This document shows positions 46,666 to 54,729 of a DNA stretch of 64,000 bases, piece by piece. Origin of the DNA: Ornithinimicrobium cryptoxanthini (GTDB taxonomy: Bacteria > Actinomycetota > Actinomycetes > Actinomycetales > Dermatophilaceae). Made by a program: the position numbers and the translations under genes. The notes under the pieces are model-generated. The model ran no database searches. It was given only the letters and a program-made list of their open reading frames with translations, and was not told where the DNA came from. Position 1 is the first letter of the stretch. The number at the start of each line of letters is the position of its first letter. The stretch is from the NCBI RefSeq assembly GCF_023923205.1, contig NZ_CP099490.1:2790001-2854000 (forward strand). Direction: 5' to 3'.

Positions 46666-47084
46666 CAGCGAGCAACTCGGGTGGAACGGAAAGAGGCTTT
46701 GAGGGTGGGGGCCTCGACGTCGCTGCGGCTCTCTTCCACGGTCTGTCGGACCCGTCGCGGTTGGCGATCCTGCAGCACCTGACGTTGGGCGAGCACAAGG
46801 TGCGGGACCTGACGGAGCACCTGGGGCTGGCGCAGTCCACGGTGAGTGCGCACCTCGCGTGCCTGCGGGACTGCGGCCTGGTGGTCTCGCGCCCGGAAGG
46901 TCGTGCCTCGATGTTCTCGCTGACCAGCGCCCCGGGGCTGCTCAGCGTGCTGGACGCGGCGGAGCGGTTGCTCGCAACGTCGGGGTACGCAGTGGCGTTG
47001 TGCCCGAACTATGGCGTGGGGACCGAGGGGAACCCGGCCCCGGAGGAGCTGCGCACGCACGCCGGGCAGGAGCCGGTGGCGTGA
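46656..47084 (+). CDS. cmtR: ArsR-family metal sensor, CmtR-like
   Basis: The 142-residue protein is a winged-helix ArsR/SmtB repressor: LSDPSRLAILQHLTLGEHKV, then the recognition helix AQSTVSAHLACLRDCGLV. Cys69 and Cys73 in that helix and the downstream Cys116 (ALCPNYG) match the cysteine triad of mycobacterial CmtR (Cys57, Cys61, Cys102), which senses cadmium and lead. I therefore infer Cd/Pb, possibly Zn, responsiveness. The start ATG 46656 (or 46662) has no ribosome site and is probably leaderless, with an operator across it. The stop is followed by the P-type ATPase gene, whose alternative GTG start would overlap it. Confidence 0.88.
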   Translation: MAMTASNSGGTERGFEGGGLDVAAALFHGLSDPSRLAILQHLTLGEHKVRDLTEHLGLAQSTVSAHLACLRDCGLVVSRPEGRASMFSLTSAPGLLSVLDAAERLLATSGYAVALCPNYGVGTEGNPAPEELRTHAGQEPVA

Positions 47085-47116
47085 GCGGGTCGGAGAAGCC
47101 GCAGCGGGAGGTGGCG

Positions 47117-49075
47117 ATGGACGCGTGCGGGTGCGAGATCCCTGCTGGTCCACCGGCTCGAGCAGGAGAGGTCGAGGAGCCGGCGACGGAGTTGTGGCAG
47201 GTGCGGGAGGTCCAGCTGGGTCTTCTCTCGGGTGCGCTGCTGCTGGCCGGATTCCTGGCGGGGCTCGCCGGATGGGACACCGTCGGTCTCGTGCTCGCCG
47301 CGGCGGCTCTGCTCGTGGGTGGCTCGACGTTCGTGCCGGGCGCGCTGCGCCGCCTGGCGCGGGGCAAGCTGGGTGTGGGCCTGCTGATGACGATCGGCGC
47401 GGTCGGGGCGACCCTGTTGGGACAGGTGGAGGAGGCCGCCGCGCTGGCGTTCCTGTTCTCCCTGAGCGAGGGCCTGGAGGAGTACTCCCTGGCCCGCACG
47501 CGGCATGGCCTACGCGCCCTGCTGGACCTGGTGCCCCAAGAGGCGACCGTGCTCCGCGGCGGCCGGGAGCTCGTGGTCGACCCCGCACAGCTGGTGCTGG
47601 GCGACGTCATGGTCGTCCGGCCGGGAGAGCGGCTGGCCACCGACGGGACCGTGCGGGCCGGCCGCAGCGCTCTGGACACCTCGGCCATCACCGGTGAGTC
47701 CATGCCGGTGGAGACCGGGCCCGGCCAGGACGTCTTCGCCGGGTCGATCAACGGCACCGGGGCGCTGGAGGTAGAGGTCACCTCCACCGCGCAGGACAAC
47801 TCCCTCGCCCGGATCGTGCACGTGGTGGAGGCCGAGCAGTCCCGCCGCGGCGCCACCCAGCGGCTGGCCGACCGAATCGCCGGCCCCCTGGTGCCAGGCA
47901 TCCTGATCGCCGCAGCGCTGACCGTTCTTCTCGGCGCGCTGCTGGGTGACCCGTCGGTGTGGGTGCACCGGGCCCTGGTGATGGTGGTCGCGGCCTCCCC
48001 GTGCGCGCTGGCGATCTCGGTGCCGGTCACCACGGTCGCCTCGATCGGGGCCGCCAGCCGCCGCGGGATCCTGGTCAAGGGTGGCGCCGCGATGGAGGCC
48101 CTCGGCAAGGTGCGCACCGTCGCCCTGGACAAGACCGGCACCCTGACCCGCAACCAGCCGGTCGTGATCGACGTCGCTCCCGCCGCCGGCACCGACCGGG
48201 AACAGGTTCTGGCCTGGGCGGCCGCGCTCGAGGCGCGCAGCGAGCACCCTCTCGCGACGGCCATCCTGGCCGCCAGCGGTGCGGTGCCTGCCGCGCAGGA
48301 CGTCGAGGCCGTCATCGGGGCCGGACTGGTCGGGACCGTGGACGGTGCCCGGGTCCGGCTGGGCAAACCCGACTGGGTCGACCCCGCTGCCCTCTCCGAG
48401 GATGTGGCGGCGATGCAGCAGGCGGGCGCGACCGCGGTCGTCGTCGAGGTGGACGGCCACGTCGTCGGTGCGATAGGTGTGCGGGACGAGCTGCGGCCCG
48501 AGGCGGTCGAGGTCATCGCCGGCTTCCGTGACCGCGGCTACACCGTGGCCATGCTCACCGGCGACAACCACGCCACCGCCGCGGCGCTGGCCGCCGAGGC
48601 CGGGATCGAGCAGGTGCACGCCGGCCTGCGCCCCGAGGACAAGTCCACGGTCGTCACCGGGCTGCGTGGCCACGGCGCGACCGCGATGGTCGGCGACGGC
48701 GTCAACGACGCGCCCGCACTGGCGACAGCCGACGTCGGCGTCGCGATGGGTGCCATGGGCACCGACGTGGCGATCGAGACCGCCGACGTGGCCCTGATGG
48801 GCGATGACCTCCGGCTGCTGCCGTTCGCATTCGACCACGCCCGCCGCACCCGGGCGATCATGCTGCAGAACGTCGCGCTGTCCCTGGTCCTGATCGCAGT
48901 CCTGATCCCGCTGGCACTGCTCGGCATCCTCGGCCTGGCAGCCGTGGTCCTGATCCACGAGGTGGCCGAGGTCCTCGTCATCGCCAACGGCGTCCGCGCC
49001 GGACGCGCCAAGAACCTGCCCACCCTGGCAGCATCGCCGACAGATCCCGCCCGTCTGGAAGGAGCGAGAGCATGA
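47117..49075 (+). CDS. Heavy-metal P1B-type ATPase (SPC motif)
   Basis: The 652-residue protein pumps metal ions out at the expense of ATP. It has the actuator loop DTSAITGESMPVE, the metal site SPC (Ser294-Pro295-Cys296) in the fourth core helix, the phosphorylated Asp338 in DKTGTL, ARSEHPLATAI with the nucleotide-domain His, and MVGDGVNDAPAL. The SPC motif with a last-helix HEVAEVL points to the P1B-4 group (Co, Cd, Zn). Instead of a full metal-binding domain there is only an N-terminal MDACGCE. GGGAGG before ATG 47117 decides the start. GTG 47081, overlapping the sensor stop, would add 12 residues. Its stop overlaps the CDF gene (ATGA). Confidence 0.92.
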   Translation: MDACGCEIPAGPPARAGEVEEPATELWQVREVQLGLLSGALLLAGFLAGLAGWDTVGLVLAAAALLVGGSTFVPGALRRLARGKLGVGLLMTIGAVGATLLGQVEEAAALAFLFSLSEGLEEYSLARTRHGLRALLDLVPQEATVLRGGRELVVDPAQLVLGDVMVVRPGERLATDGTVRAGRSALDTSAITGESMPVETGPGQDVFAGSINGTGALEVEVTSTAQDNSLARIVHVVEAEQSRRGATQRLADRIAGPLVPGILIAAALTVLLGALLGDPSVWVHRALVMVVAASPCALAISVPVTTVASIGAASRRGILVKGGAAMEALGKVRTVALDKTGTLTRNQPVVIDVAPAAGTDREQVLAWAAALEARSEHPLATAILAASGAVPAAQDVEAVIGAGLVGTVDGARVRLGKPDWVDPAALSEDVAAMQQAGATAVVVEVDGHVVGAIGVRDELRPEAVEVIAGFRDRGYTVAMLTGDNHATAAALAAEAGIEQVHAGLRPEDKSTVVTGLRGHGATAMVGDGVNDAPALATADVGVAMGAMGTDVAIETADVALMGDDLRLLPFAFDHARRTRAIMLQNVALSLVLIAVLIPLALLGILGLAAVVLIHEVAEVLVIANGVRAGRAKNLPTLAASPTDPARLEGARA

Positions 49076-49986
49076 GCGCAGGTCACGACCACGGCGCCGC
49101 CAGCAGCCACCGGGGCCGGCTGGCCGTCGCCTTCGCGATCACCGCGACCATCCTGGTCGCAGAGATCATCGGAGCCGTGTGGACCGGCTCCCTCGCGCTC
49201 CTGGTCGACGCGGGACACATGCTCACCGACGCCGCCGGTCTGCTCATGGCCCTGGTCGCCGCGTCACTGGCACTGCGCCCACCCACCCCCGCCCGGACCT
49301 GGGGGTTCCGCCGTGCCGAGGTCCTCGCCGCCGGCGCCCAGGCCACCGTGCTCCTCGGGGTCGGGATCTACGCCCTCGTCGAGGGCATCCGGCGGCTCTA
49401 CGAGCCGCACGAGGTCAGCTCAACCGGGCTGCTCCTCTTCGGCATCGTCGGCCTGGCCGGCAACATCGCCGCGATGCTGGTCCTCAGCAGCGGGAGGACC
49501 GCGAACCTGAACATGCGCGCCGCGTTCCTGGAGGTCGTCAACGACGCCCTCGGGTCGGTGGCCGTCATCGTCAGCGCCATCGTCATCGCCACCACCGGGT
49601 GGGTCCGCGTCGACGCCCTCGCCGGCATGCTCATCGCCGCCCTGATCGTGCCCCGCGCAATCACGATTCTGCGCGAGGCCGGGCAGATCCTGCTCGAGTC
49701 CACGCCCAAGGGTCTGGATCTGGGCGAGGTCCGCGCCCATCTCCTCGCCGTCCCGCACGTCCAGGACGTGCACGACCTGCACGCCTCCACCATCGCCACC
49801 GGCCTGCCCGTGCTGACCGCCCACGTCGTCCTCGACGACGAATGCGTCTCCGACGGCCACGCCGCGGAGATGCTCGCCCAGATCCAGGACTGCGTCGCCG
49901 CCCACTTCACCGTCAGCGTCGAGCACTCCACCATCCAGCTCGAACCTCCCGGTCACGCACAGCGCGAGCACGCCGCTCATGCATAG
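49072..49986 (+). CDS. Cation diffusion facilitator exporter with altered second metal motif
   Basis: The 304-residue protein has six hydrophobic helices followed by a cytoplasmic C-terminal domain. It begins with a His-rich GHDHGAASSH and ends GHAQREHAAHA, both common metal-handling tails of CzcD/ZitB exporters. Helix 2 carries the expected His49-x-x-x-Asp53 with Asp46 (DAGHMLTD). In helix 5 the usual His-x-x-x-Asp reads FLEVVNDALGS, that is Glu154-x-x-x-Asp158. This swaps one of four metal ligands and could change ion preference. The start overlaps the ATPase stop (ATGA). It is the last gene of the CmtR-like operon and exports the metal in exchange for protons. Confidence 0.9.
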   Translation: MSAGHDHGAASSHRGRLAVAFAITATILVAEIIGAVWTGSLALLVDAGHMLTDAAGLLMALVAASLALRPPTPARTWGFRRAEVLAAGAQATVLLGVGIYALVEGIRRLYEPHEVSSTGLLLFGIVGLAGNIAAMLVLSSGRTANLNMRAAFLEVVNDALGSVAVIVSAIVIATTGWVRVDALAGMLIAALIVPRAITILREAGQILLESTPKGLDLGEVRAHLLAVPHVQDVHDLHASTIATGLPVLTAHVVLDDECVSDGHAAEMLAQIQDCVAAHFTVSVEHSTIQLEPPGHAQREHAAHA

Positions 49987-50061
49987 GCAGCCCCCTGCTC
50001 GGTGGACACGAGCCCCTATAGGCATCGGCTGGCGAGGGCGTCACTCGAACGAAGCGAGTCG

Positions 50062-50673
50062 GTGAGCGGGGTGGAATGGCTTGCCCTCGCACTTTTCGCT
50101 CTCTACGCCCTGGTCGGGTTCGGCATCCGGACCGCGGTGCAGATCCGCCGAACAGGCGATAGTGGGTTTCGGGGCCTCAGCGGGTCACTCGGAAGCGCCG
50201 AGTGGTGGACCGGGCTGCTCTTCGCCACGGCCCTCGTCGCTAGCGTTGTCGCACCGATCGCCAGCCTGCTCGGACTGTCGACCATCTCAGCGCTTGAGCA
50301 CGGCTGGGTCCACACAGCTGGCGCGGCCCTCGCGACCCTGGGCATCGTCGGCACATTCATCACCCAGCTGGACATGGGCGACAACTGGCGTGTCGGTGTC
50401 GATGAGGACGAGCGCACCGAGCTCGTCATCAGCGGTTCGTTCGCCATGGTCCGCAACCCGATCTTCACCGCGATGCTCGTGACCGGAGCCGGAATCGCCC
50501 TTGTGGTTCCCAACGGCATCGCACTTGGCAGTTGGGTTCTCCTTCTGCTGGCGGTCCAACTCCAGGTTCGGGTCGTAGAGGAGCCATATCTGCGCCGCCA
50601 CCACGACGAGTCGTATCAGCGCTACGTGGCGAGAGTCGGTCGCTTCCTCCCCGGCGTCGGGACGTTGAGATAG
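50062..50673 (+). CDS. Isoprenylcysteine carboxyl methyltransferase-like membrane protein
   Basis: The 203-residue protein has about five hydrophobic helices. The C-terminal signature GSFAMVRNPIFTAMLVTGAG, followed by VVEEPYLRRHHDESYQRYVARVGRFLPG, marks the ICMT/PEMT-like family, in which the last helices bind S-adenosylmethionine. Bacterial members are common and their substrates unknown. The start is unsettled: GTG 50062 gives a protein beginning just before the first helix, GTG 50071 is three residues later, and GTG 50002 would add a 20-residue polar leader. It starts 75 bases after the CDF gene and could be a distal gene of the metal operon. Confidence 0.75.
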   Translation: MSGVEWLALALFALYALVGFGIRTAVQIRRTGDSGFRGLSGSLGSAEWWTGLLFATALVASVVAPIASLLGLSTISALEHGWVHTAGAALATLGIVGTFITQLDMGDNWRVGVDEDERTELVISGSFAMVRNPIFTAMLVTGAGIALVVPNGIALGSWVLLLLAVQLQVRVVEEPYLRRHHDESYQRYVARVGRFLPGVGTLR

Positions 50674-50851
50674 CCGGAGTTTTCCATAGCTCAAGGTGGG
50701 CTGGGTGCCTCATAGCCGCGCTCCGAGTAGTCGAGGGTGGCGCCGGGCAAGATGTTGGCTGCGGCGTCGCTGACGATCAGCCAGGCACCGTCTCGCCGCG
50801 CCTGGCACGAGAGGCGGTGGCAGGCTGGGGCGGACGTCAGGAGGCGCAGGC

Positions 50852-51574
50852 ATGACCGGCACCCCAGCCACTCGTGCGCTCCGAACCACGGGGACCAACA
50901 CGGTCAGCGTCACGCTAGGACGCGTGGGCGGTGGACTACTCGCCGCGCTGTTCGGGCTGGTCGGTCGCGCCCGGGGCACCCGGGCCCTGCACCCGGTCGG
51001 CGTGTGCGGTGCGGGCGCTCTGCACGTGGTCCCCGGACCCCCGAGCGGTGTCGCGCTCCTCGACTCTCCCGGTCCGCACGACTGCCGAGTGCGCTGGTCG
51101 CGGGCCGCCGGACGGCGGCACGGCCGCGACGTGGAGGGGATGGCCGTGCGCGTGACGGGTGCGGCCGCCGGCGATGTGCTGTTCGCCTCCACCGGCACCG
51201 GCGTGGTCACCCGCCACATGCTGACTGCTCGTGCCCCGCACCGGCACGGTTCGCTCACTACGCTGCTACCGCTGTCCACCGCCCGGGGCAGCCTCCTGCT
51301 GCGCCTGGATCCGGTGCCTGCCGAGGGGGACCCGCCCACGGCATACCGGCTGCTCATCGCCGCTCCGGGCCTCCCCTGGCACGAACGCGGCACGCTGGAG
51401 ATCAGGTGGGCAAGCCATGACTGCACCCGCCGTCATGACCCTGTGGGGCAACCCCTGGAGGGCACCTGGACGCCGCCGATCTGGAGCAGACTTCGTGACC
51501 CGTCCTACGCCGCTGCCCAACAGGTCCCGGCCGCCCGACACAAGCCCGCGGGCGCGCTCCCGGAAGTGACCTGA
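50852..51574 (+). CDS. Conserved actinobacterial hypothetical protein
   Basis: The 240-residue protein has a basic N-terminus and a beta-rich body. TRALHPVGVCGAGALHVVPG, GRDVEGMAVRVTG, DVLFASTGTGVVTRHML and LTTLLPLSTARGSLLLRLDP resemble proteins I recall as conserved in actinobacteria under various loose names (including phosphodiesterase), with no function I can support. The C-terminus contains RHDPVGQPLEGTWTPPIWSR and a basic tail. The HPxG segment near residue 47 and the later RHM are candidates for a ligand site, which is speculation. AGGAGG (50839-50844) lies seven bases before ATG 50852. The preceding 178 bases hold no gene or clear promoter. Confidence 0.7.
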   Translation: MTGTPATRALRTTGTNTVSVTLGRVGGGLLAALFGLVGRARGTRALHPVGVCGAGALHVVPGPPSGVALLDSPGPHDCRVRWSRAAGRRHGRDVEGMAVRVTGAAAGDVLFASTGTGVVTRHMLTARAPHRHGSLTTLLPLSTARGSLLLRLDPVPAEGDPPTAYRLLIAAPGLPWHERGTLEIRWASHDCTRRHDPVGQPLEGTWTPPIWSRLRDPSYAAAQQVPAARHKPAGALPEVT

Positions 51575-51602
51575 CGACGTCGGCTCGGGATGGCCACAAC
51601 TC

Positions 51603-52040
51603 TCAGTCCGCGTGCCCCTGTGCGAGATAGGCCAGGCGGCTCAGCGTCTCGACGTTGCGGGCCTTGATGGGCAGATCGACGACGGGCCGAGGCAGCAGCG
51701 CGAACGGGCCGCTCGACGGCGTCTCGGTCATGGTGACCGTGCAGCCGCCGGCAACTGCCTCCACGTCCAGGGTGACGGTCGCCTCGCCCACGGGCCACAG
51801 GCGGGCCTGTAGGACAGCCCGCCTCGGGGGATCCCACTCAAGCAGGCTCGTCGAGTCGTCGAGGAGAGCGGGCCAGACCCCCACCGAGTGATGGATCTTG
51901 GCACCCACACCTGGCCACTCGTCGTCCACCGCGCGCATGCGGGAAGCACCAACAACCCACACCGGGAAGAGCCAACCGTTCGCGAGCACGTCAAAGACGG
52001 ACTCCGGGGAGGCGGCGATGTCGATCCTGTTGACTGCCAT
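51603..52040 (-). CDS. SRPBCC-family protein (145 residues)
   Basis: This second START-like protein of the window begins MAVNRIDIAASPESVFDVLA and continues with WLFPVWVVGASRMRAVDDEW, the helix-grip opening of the SRPBCC fold. The EWDPPRRAVLQARLWPVGEA strand pair and the C-terminal ARNVETLSRLAYLAQG helix complete the pocket. The ligand is unknown. It is not closely similar to the SRPBCC protein at 18168-18626. AAGGAG lies six bases before ATG 52040. It is divergent from the diacylglycerol-kinase-like gene and convergent with the preceding hypothetical gene, 28 bases away. Confidence 0.85.
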   Translation of the reverse strand: MAVNRIDIAASPESVFDVLANGWLFPVWVVGASRMRAVDDEWPGVGAKIHHSVGVWPALLDDSTSLLEWDPPRRAVLQARLWPVGEATVTLDVEAVAGGCTVTMTETPSSGPFALLPRPVVDLPIKARNVETLSRLAYLAQGHAD

Positions 52041-52312
52041 GGTTGCTCCTTATCGGGTTGCACGGTTGAGCAGAGGTCGTGTTCGCCCGTGCCAGCGTGA
52101 CGACCGCAGCCAGACCGCGTGGTCCAGCCTCCACGACGACTTCACCGCTCGGCCACGGTGTTGAGTATCGCATCGGGACAGCGCCACTGTCGGGGTGAAA
52201 GCGATGGTCGTCGAGGCCGGCTGAGAAGCCCGCAGTGGTCCACCAGCGACATGAGCGCTCCCCCACCGCTGCCCTAGGCTGCAAGGCAGTCCGCTCATCC
52301 CCTGGAGGCCCC

Positions 52313-53230
52313 GTGGCCAGCGCCCGTCCTGTTCTCGTGCTCGTCAACGACTCCTCCGGCTCGGCCGAGCAGGAGCGCGTCGAGGAGGTGTGCCGTGCGC
52401 TGGCGAGACACAGCGCGTCGGCGACCGAGGTCCGGGCTTCCGCCTCGGACCAGGAGTATGCCGCGGTCGTCGCCTCCGCAGAAGGCCGAGACGTCGTGGT
52501 CGTGGGCGGCGACGGCTCCGTGCACCGGCTCTTGCAGGAGCTGACGAACCAGCAGCTGCTGGACCGCGTCGGCGCCGTCGGTCTGGTGCCGATGGGCACT
52601 GGCAACGATCTGGCCCGCGACGCGGGCGTGCCGCTGGACTGGCGGGAGGCCGTCGATGTGGCGGTCTCCGGGAGACCTGCCCGGCGCAGCCTGCTCGTCG
52701 ACGAGGGCGGCGACGTGGTCGTCAACGTCGTCCACTGCGGGGTCGCTGCCGAGGCGACGGCCCACGCCGCCGAGGTCAAGGGGCTGCTCGGCAGGACGGC
52801 ATACCTCTGGGGTGCCGTGCGCACGGGACTGACCATGAAGGGGTGGCACTTGCGCGTCGTCGTCGACGGTCGCACCGTCGTGGACGGCTCGGACAAGGTG
52901 CTGATGGTCAGCGCCGCGCTCGGGTCGTCGGTGGGCGGCGGCACGCTGATCGCGCCGCAGGCGCGGGACGACGACGGGCTGGTGGACGTCCTCGTGGCGT
53001 GCGGCACCTCACCCTGGACGAGGGTCGGGTTCGCGCGCGACCTCCGGCACGCCCGGCACGTCGAGCGGGACGACGTCATCGCCGCTCGTGGACGACAGGT
53101 GCTCGTGGAGGCGTCCAGCGCGCGTGACAACTTCCGGGTCAACGCAGACGGCGACGTCTCGGACGACCGTTCGAGTGAGCGGCGGTGGGAGCTGCTCGAA
53201 GGCGTCTGGCGGCTGCGCGTCCCACGCTGA
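52313..53230 (+). CDS. Diacylglycerol/lipid kinase family protein
   Basis: The 305-residue protein has the DAGK catalytic signature VVVVGGDGSVHRLLQEL, with Ser in place of the usual Thr. The second motif VGLVPMGTGNDLARDAG carries the nucleotide-binding GTGND. A C-terminal beta-rich domain includes LMVSAALGSSVGGGTLIAPQ and DGLVDVLV. Such enzymes phosphorylate diacylglycerol or related lipids with ATP at the membrane. Start GTG 52313 follows TGGAGG closely. An upstream leader is open but unlike the family. Two genes downstream is an LtaS-like glycerophosphotransferase, whose reaction releases diacylglycerol, so recycling of that lipid is a plausible role. Confidence 0.9.
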   Translation: MASARPVLVLVNDSSGSAEQERVEEVCRALARHSASATEVRASASDQEYAAVVASAEGRDVVVVGGDGSVHRLLQELTNQQLLDRVGAVGLVPMGTGNDLARDAGVPLDWREAVDVAVSGRPARRSLLVDEGGDVVVNVVHCGVAAEATAHAAEVKGLLGRTAYLWGAVRTGLTMKGWHLRVVVDGRTVVDGSDKVLMVSAALGSSVGGGTLIAPQARDDDGLVDVLVACGTSPWTRVGFARDLRHARHVERDDVIAARGRQVLVEASSARDNFRVNADGDVSDDRSSERRWELLEGVWRLRVPR

Positions 53231-53284
53231 CCTCGGCAATGCCTACGTGATGAGCAGGTTGTGGGGTGACCAGAGACGCTGCCC

Positions 53285-54595
53285 TCAGCGCAGGGAGCCG
53301 GGCATCGCCGACCGGACGATCTCACGCATCGGCACCGTCGCCTCCAGCTGCGAGAGCACTGCCAGCCCGCCCAACCAGACCCGCTGGATCAAGACATACT
53401 GCGGCGGCAGGTTGAGCGTCAGCCCCACGCGGAAGCCCTCGGTCCGAGGATCCTGCAGGTCGGCGAACATCTCCCGCATCCAGTCGCGACTGAAGGTGAA
53501 CTCCTCTGCCTGCAGCGGCCCCAGGAACCGGTCGACGAACGCGCGGACCGCCTCGGCGTCCACCGCCACCGAACCGCGCACGAAACCCTCGTCGCGCAGC
53601 ACCTCGACCAGCTCCTCGGCGTCGCCGTGGGCGGCAGCACCGAGCACCCGGCTCAGCCCGTCGGGCAAGCCGTCCGGGAGCCGGTTGACTGCGCCGTAGT
53701 CGAGCACCCCGAGGCGGCCGTCGGCCAGCAGCAGGAAGTTGCCCGGGTGCGGGTCGGCGTGCAGCAGGCCGGCCCGCTGCGGGGCCTCTAACAGCAGACG
53801 CAGGTATGCCGCGGCGGCCCGGTCGCGGTCGGCCTGCGGCGCGCGGTCGATCAGGGTGGACAGCGGCACGCCGTCAAGCCACTCGGAGACCAGCACGCGC
53901 TGGCCTGACCTGACCACACCGGGGACGGCGTAGGTGGGGTCGTTGGCATAGAACTGACCAAACTGTTCCTGCGCGTCGGCCTCTAACCGGTAGTCGACCT
54001 CCTCGCGGAGGCGTCGGCGCAGCTCGGCCAGGATCGGCGCCAGGTCCAGACCGGGGACCAGCCCAGCGCTGACCCGGGCAAACCTGCTCAGGGCGGTGAG
54101 GTCGGCCATCAGCGCCTTCTCGGCCCCGGGGTACTGCACCTTGACCGCCACCGGGCGACCATCGCGCCATACGGCCCGGTGCACCTGGCCGATGGAGGCC
54201 GCGGCCGCGGCCGACTCGTCGAAAGAGGCAAACAGCGAGCGCCAGTCCTCGCCGAGCTCCTCCCCCAGCACCCGCCCGACCGCGTCACCGGACATCGCGG
54301 GCGCAGCGGACTGCAGGCGGGTCAGGCTCTCGCGGTAGGGCATGACTTGGTCTGGTGGCAGCGCCGACTCCATCAGGGAGAGGAACTGACCCACCTTCAT
54401 CGCCCCGCCCTTGAGGCCGCCGAGCACCTCGAACAGCTGACGGGCGGAGTCGGCCTGGCGCTGGGCGAGCACGTCCTCAGCGGACTGACCCGACAGTCGA
54501 CGGCCCACGCCACGGACAGCGCGGGCCGCGACACCCAGGGGGAGGGTCGAGAGCCGGGCGGCGCGGGCAAGACCGGCTTGGGGCGGCTCAGTCAT
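53285..54595 (-). CDS. UbiB/ABC1 (ADCK) family protein kinase-like protein
   Basis: The 436-residue protein shows the UbiB hallmarks: [17 protein letters not shown] (KxGQ, Lys67-Gln70), the Ala-rich loop [13 protein letters not shown] that replaces the kinase glycine loop, VAVKVQYPG, the catalytic [11 protein letters not shown] and the metal motif LDYGAVN. ABC1 proteins are atypical kinases/ATPases acting on isoprenoid-quinone and lipid metabolism at membranes. The substrate here is unknown. The N-terminal [14 protein letters not shown] is a basic helix. No ribosome site is obvious before ATG 54595. Its stop converges with the DAG-kinase gene (54 bases), and it is divergent from the LtaS-like gene. 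Confidence 0.92.
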   Translation of the reverse strand: MTEPPQAGLARAARLSTLPLGVAARAVRGVGRRLSGQSAEDVLAQRQADSARQLFEVLGGLKGGAMKVGQFLSLMESALPPDQVMPYRESLTRLQSAAPAMSGDAVGRVLGEELGEDWRSLFASFDESAAAAASIGQVHRAVWRDGRPVAVKVQYPGAEKALMADLTALSRFARVSAGLVPGLDLAPILAELRRRLREEVDYRLEADAQEQFGQFYANDPTYAVPGVVRSGQRVLVSEWLDGVPLSTLIDRAPQADRDRAAAAYLRLLLEAPQRAGLLHADPHPGNFLLLADGRLGVLDYGAVNRLPDGLPDGLSRVLGAAAHGDAEELVEVLRDEGFVRGSVAVDAEAVRAFVDRFLGPLQAEEFTFSRDWMREMFADLQDPRTEGFRVGLTLNLPPQYVLIQRVWLGGLAVLSQLEATVPMREIVRSAMPGSLR

Positions 54596-54729
54596 GGCGC
54601 CGTCCTCTCACTCGCTCTGGATCCTGGGTGTCTCCGTCACGATAACCACTGATGGGTCGGACACTCACACCCGGCGCGCTGCCGCGCTCCCGCGTCGCGT
54701 GGTGCAACACTGGTCTGCTAAGGACAACG

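Noticed and set aside
50674..50851. A short coding sequence between the ICMT-like and hypothetical genes
   Set aside because: Open frames exist, but none has a ribosome site or plausible composition. I see nothing firm in this stretch.
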